Below are positions 1 to 9,927 of a DNA stretch of 64,000 nt, in pieces (position 1 is the stretch's first letter; the number at the start of each line of letters is the position of its first letter). The position numbers were made by a program, and so were the translations under genes. The stretch comes from Methanobrevibacter millerae. GTDB lineage: Archaea; Methanobacteriota; Methanobacteria; Methanobacteriales; Methanobacteriaceae. The stretch covers positions 186,001 through 250,000 of the forward strand of contig NZ_CP011266.1 in NCBI RefSeq assembly GCF_001477655.1. The letters run 5' to 3'. Below the pieces are notes generated by a model. That model saw only the letters and a list, made by a program, of their open reading frames with translations. It searched no databases and was not told the origin of the DNA.

Positions 1-389
1 AAATTTCTGCTGTATTCAGCGATTTCTCTAATGGAATTGTCGGCGACTTTGTAAATCTCTTCAGGCATTTCCTTTGCAAGAAACGGAATCAATCCGGGAT
101 GAACTACAACGACTTTTGCATCAATCTTATTTGCTAAATCGATTGAATCCCTAATCTGTTCCATTGAAGCAGCCCTGCTTTTAGAGCCTAAAGCCGCAAT
201 ATTCACGTCCATAAACGGGGCATGAATAGTGTATTCCAAATTAAAACTGTTCAATAAATCTAAATCAAAGTTTTCCGTAGGATACTGATGTAATAATTCA
301 GCGTATTTAATCCCTAAACCTTCTATAAATTCCAAGCTGCTGTCTAAACTATTATTGAATGTTGCTAATGTTGATGCACCAATTTTCAT
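1..389 (-). CDS. Sugar phosphate isomerase/epimerase-like TIM-barrel protein (partial)
   Basis: The gene runs off the left edge, so only the first 129 or so residues are visible, starting at the ATG at 389 (MKIGASTLATFNN). The segments YTIHAPFMDVN and VVVVHPG resemble the strand ends of the xylose-isomerase-like / AP endonuclease 2 TIM-barrel superfamily, where His and Glu residues bind a divalent metal. The substrate cannot be told from this part. It begins 5 bases after the stop of the upstream PIN-ATPase gene, so it is probably the last visible gene of the hisS-hisI-PIN ATPase transcription unit. A DNA-repair endonuclease IV is possible but less likely. Confidence 0.7.
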   Translation of the reverse strand, partial: MKIGASTLATFNNSLDSSLEFIEGLGIKYAELLHQYPTENFDLDLLNSFNLEYTIHAPFMDVNIAALGSKSRAASMEQIRDSIDLANKIDAKVVVVHPGLIPFLAKEMPEEIYKVADNSIREIAEYSRN

Positions 390-394
390 TTTAA

Positions 395-2233
395 TCACTT
401 TTTAACTGCTGTAATTTCTAATCCCAATTCAATGGCTTCAATTATTAAATCAGATAATTCGATGCCGTTTTTAATTTTTATCTCACCTTTTTTTGATGTC
501 GTTGCGGTAAGCAAATATTCTCCGCCAATTAATATGTCAAAATTTGACCTTCCGTTTTCACGTCCCAAATCTAAAATCAGCTGTTTTTTTGTATGGATAA
601 TGTCAATTTCAAAGGGATTTTTGTTATAGGTTTCTTCTATAACTTCAACTCCAAGTGATATTCCGATTTTTTCTTCAATTTCTGCAATTCTTTTACCGTT
701 TTTACCAATTATTTTTGGGACTAAATCGTCGGGAATGTAAATATTGGCCCTGTCTGGTGAAATAACTTCCACATCAACTTTTGATTTTTTAGGTAAAAAC
801 CGTTTAATCTGTCTTAAAATTTCTTTTTCAGCAATAATGTCTACTGATGATTTTCTATTGTCGTCTTGTGTCGGATTATTAACCAAATCTAAATCCATGA
901 CTATGGTTTGTTCACCGTATGTGTAAATTTCATTTTTAAGCTCGCCGGTTTCAAAATCACGAACTTCAATAACTGGTCTTGCAAGGTCAGCCTCTTTCAT
1001 TCCGCTTGGAACCTTAACAGTCATTTTGGTTTCATATACACTTTTAACTTCACCATTTTCAATATAAATGCTTGTATCAACGATTGATGGAATAACACCA
1101 AGTTCCACTCTTGAAGCGATTCTTTGTATTGCATCGATAGGTCTTGTTGCATGCACAACACCGATCATTCCAACACCTGCCAAACGCATATCCGCAAAAA
1201 TGTTGAAGTCATGATTTTTTCTAAGCTCATCATAAATGGTATAATCCGGTCTGACTAAAAGCAAAACATCAGCGGTATTTTCCATGCTGCCCTCCAGAGG
1301 TGCATATTGTGTTATTTCGTCCGGAAGCTGCAGGTCTCTAGGTGATTCCATGGTTTTAACAATCTTATTCAGTTTTCCCGAGTAATATTTTGCTATGGCT
1401 TGGACGAAAGTGGATTTACCCGCACCAGGCGAACCTGAAATCAAAATGCCCTCAGCATTATTATCAATTCTCTCCATTAATTTTGAACTTAGATGGTATT
1501 CATCCAAATCAATATCTGCAACAGGCCGCACTACCGTAATTTCTATTGCTTCGGAAAATGGAGGTTTTGCTATTGATATCCTATACTCTCTTGACTGAAC
1601 AACAAATGAACCTTCTTTAACGGATTCCAAATAAGTTTTTGAATCGCTTTTGGCTTTAGCAATGATTTCATCAATCAGCTCTTCAAGCATTTTATAATTA
1701 TATTTTTCATCAGAGAGTTTAACAAAATCAATATGTCCCGGTGTTCCCTTTTTAGCCATAGGCGCAACATTTTCTTTTAGGTGAACTGACATTGTATCGT
1801 CATCAAAGAATTTCGCTATTGACAATTCCTTTTCAACATATTTCTGTTCATAATAGTAAACTGGAATTCCTTGTGCCTTGGCAGTTTCTGCTTGAACCTT
1901 GTCGTTGGTTAAAAGTGTTCCAAATTCTGATCTTGCCAAATCCCTAATTATCGCATCAATCTCTCCGCTTTTTGCATATCTTATGTCATAATTAGTTGGT
2001 CTTTTTCCTTTAAATGAAATTGCAAGCTCTCCTTCATATTGTAATTTCTGCAAATGCTGCAATTCATTTAAACCAGCAATACCTTCGCTTCTGTTGGTAT
2101 TTGCCTGATGTTCAAGCTCACAAACGACAGCTTCAGGAACGATAATTTCAGGATAATCCAAATCTTCTTTTTTTAAAATTTTAGATATTGCTCCAATAAT
2201 TACTGCACTTGTATCAGGGATTATTGTTTTCAT
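395..2233 (-). CDS. PIN domain - PilT-type ATPase - KH domain protein
   Basis: A 612-residue protein of three parts. The N-terminal PIN domain (about residues 1-140) begins with IIPDTSAVI and has the acidic positions of PIN ribonucleases, including LLTNDKV. A PilT/VirB11-like ATPase domain follows, with Walker A GSPGAGKST near residue 270. A KH RNA-binding motif with IIGKNGKRI lies near residue 500. This architecture is known in archaea as PIN-domain ATPases; an RNA-handling role is inferred, not shown. I chose the ATG at 2233 (MKTIIPDTS), one base after the hisI stop, over an upstream in-frame start that would overlap hisI. Confidence 0.85.
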   Translation of the reverse strand: MKTIIPDTSAVIIGAISKILKKEDLDYPEIIVPEAVVCELEHQANTNRSEGIAGLNELQHLQKLQYEGELAISFKGKRPTNYDIRYAKSGEIDAIIRDLARSEFGTLLTNDKVQAETAKAQGIPVYYYEQKYVEKELSIAKFFDDDTMSVHLKENVAPMAKKGTPGHIDFVKLSDEKYNYKMLEELIDEIIAKAKSDSKTYLESVKEGSFVVQSREYRISIAKPPFSEAIEITVVRPVADIDLDEYHLSSKLMERIDNNAEGILISGSPGAGKSTFVQAIAKYYSGKLNKIVKTMESPRDLQLPDEITQYAPLEGSMENTADVLLLVRPDYTIYDELRKNHDFNIFADMRLAGVGMIGVVHATRPIDAIQRIASRVELGVIPSIVDTSIYIENGEVKSVYETKMTVKVPSGMKEADLARPVIEVRDFETGELKNEIYTYGEQTIVMDLDLVNNPTQDDNRKSSVDIIAEKEILRQIKRFLPKKSKVDVEVISPDRANIYIPDDLVPKIIGKNGKRIAEIEEKIGISLGVEVIEETYNKNPFEIDIIHTKKQLILDLGRENGRSNFDILIGGEYLLTATTSKKGEIKIKNGIELSDLIIEAIELGLEITAVKK

Positions 2234-2234
2234 T

Positions 2235-2642
2235 TTAATACACATCATCTGGGTTAACAAGTCTTTTTTGATTTGTTTTTAAATCTTCATCCTTTAAATC
2301 ATCAATATCCGGTGAATTTTTAAAATCCAGGTTTCTAAAAAAGCAAGAGTAATATCCTTCATGGCAAGCAGCACCATTCTGTTTAATTTTAAGTACTATG
2401 GCATCCATATCACAATCAACAAGTATTTCTTCGACTTCCTGAATATGGCCTGAACTTTCTCCTTTCAACCATTGTTTGTTTCTGGAAGTACTCCAATAAT
2501 GAGCTTTTCCTGTTTCAATAGTTTTCTGCAATGCTTCTTTATTCATATTGGCAATCATTAAAATTTCACCGCTCACAGCATCCTGAGCTACTGCTGTGAT
2601 TACTTTCATACCATTAATTTCATGTCTAAAATTAATTTCCAT
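2235..2642 (-). CDS. hisI: Phosphoribosyl-AMP cyclohydrolase
   Basis: A 135-residue protein for the third step of histidine biosynthesis, opening the purine ring of phosphoribosyl-AMP. The metal-binding segment VDCDMDA and the cysteine-bearing segments [12 protein letters not shown] match the family's zinc and magnesium ligands, and the length is normal for a single-domain HisI. The HisE pyrophosphohydrolase domain found fused in many bacteria is absent, as is usual in archaea. It lies one base after hisS and one base before the PIN-ATPase gene, so the three are very likely co-transcribed. Confidence 0.95.
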   Translation of the reverse strand: MEINFRHEINGMKVITAVAQDAVSGEILMIANMNKEALQKTIETGKAHYWSTSRNKQWLKGESSGHIQEVEEILVDCDMDAIVLKIKQNGAACHEGYYSCFFRNLDFKNSPDIDDLKDEDLKTNQKRLVNPDDVY

Positions 2643-2643
2643 A

Positions 2644-3939
2644 TTATTCCTCTTTCAAGTAACTTACAATATTTTCAATTTCAACTAAATCCTGCGCACC
2701 GCTTTCCATGTCCTTAATTGTTACTTTGCCTTCTTCCAAATCGTTTTTACCAATTATGATTATTTTTGGAACTTTAATTTTGTCCGCATAGTTCATTAAC
2801 TTCTTGAATTTCTTGTTGTTCAGGTCAACGTCACATTTCATGCCTGACCTTCTTAAGTTTTGTGTTATTTCATAAGCTTTAAGTCTTACATCGCCGGATA
2901 TTGGTGCAACATATACATCCAAATGTGATTTTGCTTCTTTTTTGTCTGTCAACTCTTCAATTGCATTCATTAATCTATCAAAACCTAATGCAAAACCTGT
3001 TGATTCAACTTCCTGACCGCCAAATACCTTAATTAGACTGTATGTTCCGCCACCGCAAACCTGTTTTTGAGCCCCAAGTCCTTCAACATAAATCTCAAAC
3101 ACTATTCCTGTGTAGTAGTCAAGCCCTCTTGCAACTCCTAGGTTCAGAGTATAGTTGGTCATGTTAAAGCAGTCGAGAAGTTCAACCAACTCTTTTAACT
3201 GATTAAATGCTTCTTGAGGTTCCTCATAATCTTTAATTAACTCTTCAACATCATTAAGAATTGACTTGTCTCCAACCAAATCTATCAATTTTAATAAAAT
3301 CTGATTCAGTTCATCATTTGAAATAATTGGGTTTTCTCCACTCAATGATTCAATCAATAAGTCTTTGTCTCCTTTGTCAATAACAACCATCAATTCCCTT
3401 TGGGTTTTTGTATCAACTTCAAAATGCTTGAACAGTCCACGGATAATACCTAAATGGTTTATATTAACATCAGCACCTGTAATTCCAAGTGCTTCAATTG
3501 AGTCGCTGCACATTGCAATAACTTCAGCTTCTCCCTGAGGGGATTTGGCACCAATCAATTCACATCCGAATTGCCAGAATTGTCTGAATCTTCCTTTTTG
3601 TGGTCTTTCATATCTAAAGCAGCTGCCGTAGTAATAAAGCTTGATAGGTTTAGTAGCAGTTTTTTCAAGTTCATTAAGGTATAATCTTGCAACTGGAGCA
3701 GTTATTTCAGGCCTTAATGTTAATTCTCTATTAGATTTATCTTTAAAATTATATAACTGATCTACAATTTCTTCTCCTGATTTGGTTGTAAAAAGTTTTA
3801 ATTCTTCAAATAAAGGAGTTTTAATTTCTCTATAACCATAATTCTCAAAAATATGTCTTAAGGTACTTTCAGCTTCTTTTCTCTCTTTCATTTCTTCAAA
3901 TAAAAAATCTCTTGTACCTCTTGGTCTTGTAAATTCCAT
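2644..3939 (-). CDS. hisS: Histidyl-tRNA synthetase
   Basis: A 431-residue class II aminoacyl-tRNA synthetase charging tRNA-His. Visible are the N-terminal RGTRDF segment, motif 2 with [18 protein letters not shown], the histidine-specific motif [13 protein letters not shown], motif 3 GFALGFDRL, and a C-terminal anticodon-binding domain from about residue 330. It starts at the ATG at 3939 and is the first gene of a leftward unit (hisS-hisI-PIN ATPase). It is divergent from aroE across 73 bases that must hold both promoters. Length is normal. Confidence 0.97.
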   Translation of the reverse strand: MEFTRPRGTRDFLFEEMKERKEAESTLRHIFENYGYREIKTPLFEELKLFTTKSGEEIVDQLYNFKDKSNRELTLRPEITAPVARLYLNELEKTATKPIKLYYYGSCFRYERPQKGRFRQFWQFGCELIGAKSPQGEAEVIAMCSDSIEALGITGADVNINHLGIIRGLFKHFEVDTKTQRELMVVIDKGDKDLLIESLSGENPIISNDELNQILLKLIDLVGDKSILNDVEELIKDYEEPQEAFNQLKELVELLDCFNMTNYTLNLGVARGLDYYTGIVFEIYVEGLGAQKQVCGGGTYSLIKVFGGQEVESTGFALGFDRLMNAIEELTDKKEAKSHLDVYVAPISGDVRLKAYEITQNLRRSGMKCDVDLNNKKFKKLMNYADKIKVPKIIIIGKNDLEEGKVTIKDMESGAQDLVEIENIVSYLKEE

Positions 3940-3982
3940 GTTTATTCACCTTTTATAATATATTAAATTTTGATAATTAAAG

Positions 3983-4012
3983 TTTAAATAATTTTGTAGC
4001 TAATTTAAATAT
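3983..4012 (+). promoter_or_regulatory. Promoter of aroE, probably leaderless transcript
   Basis: TTTAAATA at 3983-3990 is a good archaeal TATA box. Its centre lies about 26 bases before the aroE ATG at 4013, and no Shine-Dalgarno sequence precedes that ATG. This spacing would place the transcript start at or next to the start codon. Inferred from spacing only. Confidence 0.5.
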
Positions 4013-4855
4013 ATGGAAATAAAAGGAAGTACAAATATTGTAGGTCTAATAGGCCATCCTGTTGAACACAGTTTTTCACCGCCCATGCATAATGCCGCAT
4101 TCGAAAAGCTTAATATGGATTATGCTTATGTTGCATTTAATGTCAAACCGAATGATTTGGAAAGTGCAATAAATGGTGCTGAAGCATTAAATATAAAGGG
4201 ATTGAATGTTACGATTCCTCATAAAATAGAAGTAATGAACTATTTGGATGAAATTGATGAGGTCGCTCAATTAATTGGTGCGGTAAATACTATAGACTTT
4301 AAAAACTTGAAAGGTTATAATACTGATGGAATTGGTGCTGTAAGAGCAATTGAAGAAGTAGCATCTATTAAAAATAAGAATGTTTTAATTGCCGGAGCAG
4401 GAGGTGCTTCAAGAGCAATATCATTTTACATTGCCAAGTATGGTGCGGATAATTTAAAAATATTGAATAGAAATGTCGAAAAGGCTCAAAAATTAGCCAA
4501 TGATGTTTCAAATTCCGGACTGATTGATAATGTTGGTTTTGACTCAATTAATAATATGGATTTAAGTGATGTTGATATCTTGATTAATACAACACCTGTG
4601 GGGATGCATCCAAACGTTGATGATACTCCAATAGCCCAGGCCTGTGATATGCATGAGGATTTAATAGTATTTGATGCGGTATACAATCCTAATGAAACCG
4701 GGTTATTGAGACAAGCTATTGAAGCTGATGTAAAACCTGTTTATGGAATTAAAATGTTATTGTATCAGGGTGCTGAAAGCTTTGAAATTTGGACCGGCAA
4801 AAAAGCGCCAATTGATGTTATGCAGGAAGCATTGACAAAATATTTGGGGTTATAA
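4013..4855 (+). CDS. aroE: Shikimate dehydrogenase
   Basis: A 280-residue NADPH-dependent enzyme reducing 3-dehydroshikimate to shikimate in aromatic amino acid synthesis. The substrate-binding segment HSFSPPMHN, the catalytic lysine region NVTIPHK, the GYNTDGIG segment, the nucleotide-binding AGAGGASRA loop near residue 127 and the C-terminal GIKMLLYQGAESF match AroE. The length is typical. The ATG at 4013 has no ribosome binding site and seems leaderless. One base separates its stop from the next gene, suggesting co-transcription with the uncharacterised protein that follows. Confidence 0.96.
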   Translation: MEIKGSTNIVGLIGHPVEHSFSPPMHNAAFEKLNMDYAYVAFNVKPNDLESAINGAEALNIKGLNVTIPHKIEVMNYLDEIDEVAQLIGAVNTIDFKNLKGYNTDGIGAVRAIEEVASIKNKNVLIAGAGGASRAISFYIAKYGADNLKILNRNVEKAQKLANDVSNSGLIDNVGFDSINNMDLSDVDILINTTPVGMHPNVDDTPIAQACDMHEDLIVFDAVYNPNETGLLRQAIEADVKPVYGIKMLLYQGAESFEIWTGKKAPIDVMQEALTKYLGL

Positions 4856-4856
4856 A

Positions 4857-5531
4857 ATGGATTTTATTTTTGATGTATCTGCATTATCTTCGGATGATGA
4901 GGAATTTTCAATTTCTAAAAAGGATGTATTGAAATATTTAAAGATAATTGGTGTGGATACTAGATATGTGTCTTATACTCCGGAAAAACTTTATATCAAC
5001 AATTTGCGTTTTTCCAAATTTTCAAGAAAACGCCAGGAAACATTCAATAGGCAATATGGCGATATTGAAGTCGTTAGAAACACACTTTTTCAAAAAATTT
5101 GTGCTAAAGCTGCAAAATCATTAGTTGACATTGAACCGAACTCAACAATTCTACTTCCTAATGATAATTTCATGGTTAATGTTCTTTTGGAGCCATATAC
5201 ACGTAAATATGGTGTTAAATTAGTTAATGAAGGTAAATATGATTTGGTTGTAAATCCAATAATTCTAGATGATAAGGTTAATCAAATATTTTCCACTATT
5301 TTTAAAGGTAATGGTATTGAATTTGACAAAAAAGACAATGAAATTTATCCATTAATTAATGTTCCTTTGGATTGGATTAATTCCTTTTTGGAAATGGATG
5401 ACAAATCAAAAATAATAAATGAAAATAATGATGAGTTGGCATCATCATTTATGGAATTTTTAGAGGGTGTTGCACCACAATACAGAGAAAATGTCCTTAA
5501 AGCTTCCGAGTATATTGAAAAGAAATTATGA
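4857..5531 (+). CDS. Conserved protein of unknown function
   Basis: A 224-residue soluble protein that I do not recognise. It has no signal peptide or membrane segment. It begins MDFIFDVSALSS and carries a basic stretch SKFSRKRQETFNRQYGD near residue 60, followed by a mixed alpha/beta region with a TILLPNDNFMVNVLLEPY segment around residue 100 that could be a nucleotide- or substrate-binding fold, though no named motif is present. It follows aroE by one base and should be expressed with it. I assign no function. Confidence 0.75.
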   Translation: MDFIFDVSALSSDDEEFSISKKDVLKYLKIIGVDTRYVSYTPEKLYINNLRFSKFSRKRQETFNRQYGDIEVVRNTLFQKICAKAAKSLVDIEPNSTILLPNDNFMVNVLLEPYTRKYGVKLVNEGKYDLVVNPIILDDKVNQIFSTIFKGNGIEFDKKDNEIYPLINVPLDWINSFLEMDDKSKIINENNDELASSFMEFLEGVAPQYRENVLKASEYIEKKL

Positions 5532-5586
5532 ATATAAAAATATATTTAATAGTAAAAATAATATTATTTTAAGGAGGTATGATATT

Positions 5587-5730
5587 TTGGCAAAACCAAT
5601 TGCTCCTACTCCAACATTATTTGGGGCTGAAACCAAAGAATTTTTAAAAGAAATGAAAAGGCCAGATACACCAAATGAAAAAAAAATTAAAGAAAGAATT
5701 GAAAATAGTCGGCATGTTGACTTTTTCTAA
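5587..5730 (+). CDS. Small protein, possible antitoxin partner of the GNAT gene
   Basis: A 47-residue hydrophilic protein starting at TTG 5587 (MAKPIAPTPTLFGAE), placed 8 bases after a strong AAGGAGGT site at 5571-5578, which decides the start against longer in-frame readings. It has an N-terminal APTPTL segment, then a charged helix with FLKEMKRP, and ends in HVDFF. I have an impression of similar small archaeal proteins beside toxin-like genes but cannot verify it here. It faces the GNAT gene tail to tail, 65 bases apart. A type II antitoxin role is only a hypothesis. Confidence 0.7.
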   Translation: MAKPIAPTPTLFGAETKEFLKEMKRPDTPNEKKIKERIENSRHVDFF

Positions 5731-5795
5731 TTAAATTCTTTTCAAATCTTTATACATTCCTATGGTAGTTTTTTCATTTCTTTTGGCAGTTCTAA

Positions 5796-6266
5796 TTAAT
5801 TTTTTTTATTTCTCACTTTAAAGTGTTTAAATTCATTTTTGTAGTAAAATCCTCGAACATTGCAGTATGCATCAACTGTAATAAAACGTATACCATGTAT
5901 CTCAGATATTTTTTTGATTTGATAACAGATATTGTCTAATAACAAATTACCTAATCCTAAAGAACGATATTTGTTGTTAACTGCAAATCTTCCAATTTTC
6001 ATTGCTGGACAAACTGAATATGGTAAATCATATTCATCTTCAATATCTTTGAGTTCAATTTTATCAGAAAGTAATGAAAAAAATCCAATTATTTCATTAT
6101 TATATTTTACAAGATAAGTTACACTTAATTTTTCATTTTGCTGATTTAATGCATCATGCTTTAAAAATTCATCCATATCATCTAATCCACATGAAAAATC
6201 GTCTAAATTACTTTTTTCATCTAATTTGTCTATTGTATATTCATTTTTAATTTTTTCAATTGGCAT
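5796..6266 (-). CDS. GNAT-family N-acetyltransferase (TacT-like)
   Basis: A 156-residue acetyl-CoA-dependent transferase. The early segment DDFSCGLDDMDEFLKHDA followed by TYLVKYNNEIIGFFSL is typical of the TacT/AtaT subgroup, several of which acetylate charged tRNAs as toxins. The acetyl-CoA loop is IGRFAVNNKYRSLGLGNLLL at about residues 90-110, and a Tyr-rich end (RGFYYKNEF) supplies the usual catalytic tyrosine region. An AGGTGA site lies 7 bases before the ATG. The usual ribbon-helix-helix antitoxin is not next to it; the closest small gene is the convergent 5587-5730 protein. It could equally be a housekeeping acetyltransferase. Confidence 0.8.
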   Translation of the reverse strand: MPIEKIKNEYTIDKLDEKSNLDDFSCGLDDMDEFLKHDALNQQNEKLSVTYLVKYNNEIIGFFSLLSDKIELKDIEDEYDLPYSVCPAMKIGRFAVNNKYRSLGLGNLLLDNICYQIKKISEIHGIRFITVDAYCNVRGFYYKNEFKHFKVRNKKN

Positions 6267-6309
6267 GGTTAATTCACCTTTTAAGGTTAATTATATTAAA
6301 AATAAAAAA

Positions 6310-7836
6310 TTAGAAGTCGAATAAAGATGTTTGTTTATTTTTCTTATCTTTAGGTTTTTCTTCAACTTCTTCTTCAACAATTTCTTCAATCATTAGTTCT
6401 TCAGTTTCTTCTATTTGTGAAACTTCTTCTGCAGTTTCCTCTTCAATTTCTTCAATCTCAGGTTCTGGAGTGATTAATTCGATTTCATCCCTAACTGGTT
6501 CTTCTTCAATGATTTCTTCTTGAGGAATTCCTGCAAACATTTGATTTTGAAGTTCTTCAGCACGCCTGTCACGTTCTTCAATACGCATTTCCTCTTTTCG
6601 TTTTTCCATTTTTTTAATGACTGACTTAGGAATGACTTTTTTTCTAAAACGTTTGATTTCATCTTTTTCTAAATCTAGAAAGTCTGAAATTTCCCAAGCG
6701 AGTTCATCATTTTGAAACATGATTTCCAAATATGGAAACATTGAAATGGCAACAGTATTTGAAATATGCATTTTTTGTGACATCTTGTCTGCTATACCAT
6801 CACGTAAGTTTCTTTTTCCTCGATTACGTCCCATCAATGTAAAAACTGTTGGGGATTTGATTGGAGTGAATTTTTTATAAGTTTCTTTTTTGGATGAACT
6901 GACACCAATGCCCATGAAATCGGTTGCATATTTCCAATAGCCGTAATTTCTTGTTCTTTGGGCTCTTCCGAAGTATAAGTCTGCTTTGGATAGGTTTTCA
7001 TATGCCTTTTTAAGTTCATTCTTATTGGTATACTCACGAGGAACATTTTCAGCAATGTATGCCATTACAAGCGTTGGGTCTTCATCAACCCTTAATGCAT
7101 CTTTGACATGCTTCGGATTTTTGCTTTTCAGGGTTGCCATTACCCCATCAATAATAGTTGATCTGTCATCTTTTGTTGTGACAGTTTCAACATCTTCCAT
7201 TGTTAATTCGTGTGATGTATCGGCAATTGCCTGGAATGTATTGATTGCAGAACGGATATCCCCATTGGCTTTTTTGGATAATAATTTCAAAGCTTCCTTA
7301 TCATATTCGATACCTTCTTCTTTGGCAATATTTTTAAGCATCTTATTGATTGTAGGGCCTCTGATTTTAGCCATTTTAATGACTTGACATTTTGGCTTAA
7401 TTGATTGCAATCTTTTGGAGTAAAAATCATTAGCTATTAATATTAAAGGATGTTTGGATGTTTTAATTATTTCTCCAATGGCCCGGACTCCTCCGCGGTC
7501 ATTGGTTCCGTGAATACCATCCACTTCATCCATAATGATTAGTTTGTATTCGTCACCGAAAAGTGACCTTGAAGATGAGGATTCGCCAATGGTGCTTTTA
7601 ATAACATCCTGTGAACGTTTATCACTGGCATTTAACTCAATGTATTCGGAAAACTCTTTAGCTATTGCCTGCGCAAATGTGGTTTTTCCAATTCCTGGCG
7701 GTCCAACTAAAAGTATGGGCTGCTGCGGATTGCCGTTTTTCCAGTTTTCAACCCAAGATTCAATTATCTTTTTTTCTTTGTTATTACCTAATATCTCTTT
7801 TAGGGTTTTTGGTCGGTATTTATCTGTCCATAACAT
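6310..7836 (-). CDS. rfcL: Replication factor C large subunit
   Basis: A 508-residue AAA+ ATPase of the archaeal clamp loader that opens the PCNA ring onto primed DNA. Walker A is GPPGIGKTT (near residue 45), Walker B is LIIMDEVDG, and sensor regions follow. A long acidic, Glu-rich tail (about residues 430-495) ends in a PCNA-interacting box KQTSLFDF at the very C-terminus. It lies 12 bases after rfcS, so the two clamp-loader genes form an operon. The acidic tail is usual for methanogen RfcL proteins. Confidence 0.96.
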   Translation of the reverse strand: MLWTDKYRPKTLKEILGNNKEKKIIESWVENWKNGNPQQPILLVGPPGIGKTTFAQAIAKEFSEYIELNASDKRSQDVIKSTIGESSSSRSLFGDEYKLIIMDEVDGIHGTNDRGGVRAIGEIIKTSKHPLILIANDFYSKRLQSIKPKCQVIKMAKIRGPTINKMLKNIAKEEGIEYDKEALKLLSKKANGDIRSAINTFQAIADTSHELTMEDVETVTTKDDRSTIIDGVMATLKSKNPKHVKDALRVDEDPTLVMAYIAENVPREYTNKNELKKAYENLSKADLYFGRAQRTRNYGYWKYATDFMGIGVSSSKKETYKKFTPIKSPTVFTLMGRNRGKRNLRDGIADKMSQKMHISNTVAISMFPYLEIMFQNDELAWEISDFLDLEKDEIKRFRKKVIPKSVIKKMEKRKEEMRIEERDRRAEELQNQMFAGIPQEEIIEEEPVRDEIELITPEPEIEEIEEETAEEVSQIEETEELMIEEIVEEEVEEKPKDKKNKQTSLFDF

Positions 7837-7848
7837 TCGAATACCTTA

Positions 7849-8796
7849 CTATAAGAATTTTGTTAAAAGAGCTTCAAGTTGTATTCTAGGGTTTGATCCT
7901 TCTCTTATTCTAAAGTCACAATTAGCTATTGCTTCGATAATATCAATATAAAACTCAGGATCCATTTTGCCGTCAAGAACTCTTCTGGATACTTCCTGGT
8001 ATATTTGGGAAACCATATCCTCTCCGCTTGTACCCTGCAAGACCATTGTTTCATGCAGGAGTTTTCTTGAGCCCATAAAGTCTCCGGTCAATGCTTTTGT
8101 AATCATATCTGAAATGTCTTGAGGTTTTGATTTTGATACAACATCATATACACTTTCTTCTGTAATGTGTTCTCCTTCTGATGCGGTTGCCTGTAGGATG
8201 TTGACTGCTTTACGCATATCTCCTTCTGCATGGTATACGATTGTTTCGAGTCCTTCGTCAGTATAATCAAAGTTTTCCTCATCACATATGTATTTTAACC
8301 TATTGACGATTTGTTCTCCTTTGATTGGTGCAAATCTGAATATTGCACATCTTGATTGAATCGGATCAATAATCTTGGATGAATAATTACATGATAAGAT
8401 AAATGACGCAGTCTTTGTATACATTTCCATTTCACGTCTTAAAGCATGCTGAGCATCTTTTGTCATGTTGTCCACTTCATCCAGAAATATTATTCTGAAT
8501 GGAGCTCCGACAGGTTTCAATCTACAGAAATTTTTTATATCGTTTCTAACTGTGTCAATTCCTCTTGCATCTGAAGCATTCAATTCCAAGAAATTTTGTC
8601 TCCAGTATTCTCCGAGAATTGATTTAACTAATGCCAGTGCAGTTGTTGTTTTTCCAACACCAGCAGGTCCTGTAAACATTAAATTTGGCATACTTTCTTC
8701 GCCAACATACTTTTTAAGTCTATTTATAATATGTTCTTGGCCTACAATGTCATCTAGGCTTTGTGGTCTATATTTTTCTACCCAAGGTCCACTCAT
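7849..8796 (-). CDS. rfcS: Replication factor C small subunit
   Basis: A 315-residue AAA+ clamp-loader subunit. Walker A is GPAGVGKTT (near residue 44), Walker B is IIFLDEVDN, and the arginine-finger SRC motif is in PIQSRCAIF. No intein interrupts it; inteins occur in this gene in some archaea. The start is set by GGTGAT followed by three bases and ATG. It is the first gene of the rfcS-rfcL unit and is divergent from htpX. Confidence 0.97.
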   Translation of the reverse strand: MSGPWVEKYRPQSLDDIVGQEHIINRLKKYVGEESMPNLMFTGPAGVGKTTTALALVKSILGEYWRQNFLELNASDARGIDTVRNDIKNFCRLKPVGAPFRIIFLDEVDNMTKDAQHALRREMEMYTKTASFILSCNYSSKIIDPIQSRCAIFRFAPIKGEQIVNRLKYICDEENFDYTDEGLETIVYHAEGDMRKAVNILQATASEGEHITEESVYDVVSKSKPQDISDMITKALTGDFMGSRKLLHETMVLQGTSGEDMVSQIYQEVSRRVLDGKMDPEFYIDIIEAIANCDFRIREGSNPRIQLEALLTKFL

Positions 8797-8958
8797 TAAA
8801 TCACCATGATTTTGTAATGTTAAAATATATGTCTGTTAGTTAATAATTAGTTTGTGGTAGTGTTTGAAAAGTAATATTTTTTGAGATGTGAAATGTTCCA
8901 TTAACTTTTTAAGTTAAAATATATAATATCATTACATAAAAAAAGTTGAGGTATTAAA

Positions 8959-9918
8959 ATGAAAGGCACATGGAAGCTTAAATTAAGAATGATACTGACT
9001 TCTGTATTTATGTTCTCAATTGTTTATTTTTTAGTTTTGCTTGTAGCAAGATATATGGGAATTAGCAGTTGGAGATTATATATGGGTGTGAGTTTAGTAA
9101 TTGTATTTGCACAATACTGGTTTGGCCCAACATTAGTTAAACATTCAATGAATGTAAGGCCGTTATCTGAAGCGGAAGCCCCTCATATTCATAAAATGGT
9201 GGCCGAACTTGCACAGGAAGCAGGTGTTCCCAAACCGGAAGTAGGATTATCAGAAATTAATATTCCAAATGCGTTTGCATATGGTAGAACCAGCAGAAGT
9301 GGTCATATTGCAATTACTCGTCCAATTCTTGGTTTGTTGGATTATGATGAGTTGAGAGCAGTATTGGGTCATGAAATGGGTCATATTAAACATAATGACA
9401 TGGCTGTAACTGCAGCCGTTAGTGTAATTCCTATGGTTTGTTATTATATTGCTATAGCTTTCATGTTTTCCAGAGATAATGAAAATGGTGCTGGAATCAT
9501 AATTGGGTTATTGGGTTATGTTTTCTATTTAATTGGACAATTATTAGTATTGTTTATCTCAAGAACCCGTGAATATTATGCAGATGAAGCTTCAGTAGAA
9601 TTTGGTAATCGCCCTGCTGCTTTAGTCTCTGCTTTATATAAATTGTCTTATGGTGCTTCTAGATGCAGTCAGGAAACTATTAAAGAATTAAATACTAATA
9701 GAGCATTTTTTGCAACAGATATTAATAATGCACAACATGATATTGATGATTTCAGTCAGGTGGACTTTGATGGTGATGGAAAAATATCTGATGAGGAATT
9801 GAAAAGATTAGCCAATTCCGATATCAAAATTTCGAAAACTAAAGGAATCATGGAATTATTGTCCACTCATCCGGATTCCCTAAAAAGGGTAAAAAGATTA
9901 GCAGAATTAGAAAATTAG
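8959..9918 (+). CDS. htpX: HtpX-type M48 membrane metalloprotease with an EF-hand-like loop
   Basis: A 319-residue membrane zinc protease for quality control of membrane proteins. Hydrophobic segments lie near residues 11-30, 38-58, 150-170 and 180-200. The zinc site HEMGH is at residues 138-142 and the third ligand is in REYYADEAS near residue 210. A perfect EF-hand calcium loop signature (D-x-D-x-D-G-x-I-x-x-x-E) lies at residues 269-280, just before the C-terminal THPDSLKRV segment, and is not part of the classic HtpX domain. A GAGGT site precedes the ATG. trmI follows 9 bases later. Confidence 0.93.
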   Translation: MKGTWKLKLRMILTSVFMFSIVYFLVLLVARYMGISSWRLYMGVSLVIVFAQYWFGPTLVKHSMNVRPLSEAEAPHIHKMVAELAQEAGVPKPEVGLSEINIPNAFAYGRTSRSGHIAITRPILGLLDYDELRAVLGHEMGHIKHNDMAVTAAVSVIPMVCYYIAIAFMFSRDNENGAGIIIGLLGYVFYLIGQLLVLFISRTREYYADEASVEFGNRPAALVSALYKLSYGASRCSQETIKELNTNRAFFATDINNAQHDIDDFSQVDFDGDGKISDEELKRLANSDIKISKTKGIMELLSTHPDSLKRVKRLAELEN

Positions 9919-9927
9919 GTGTAATAT

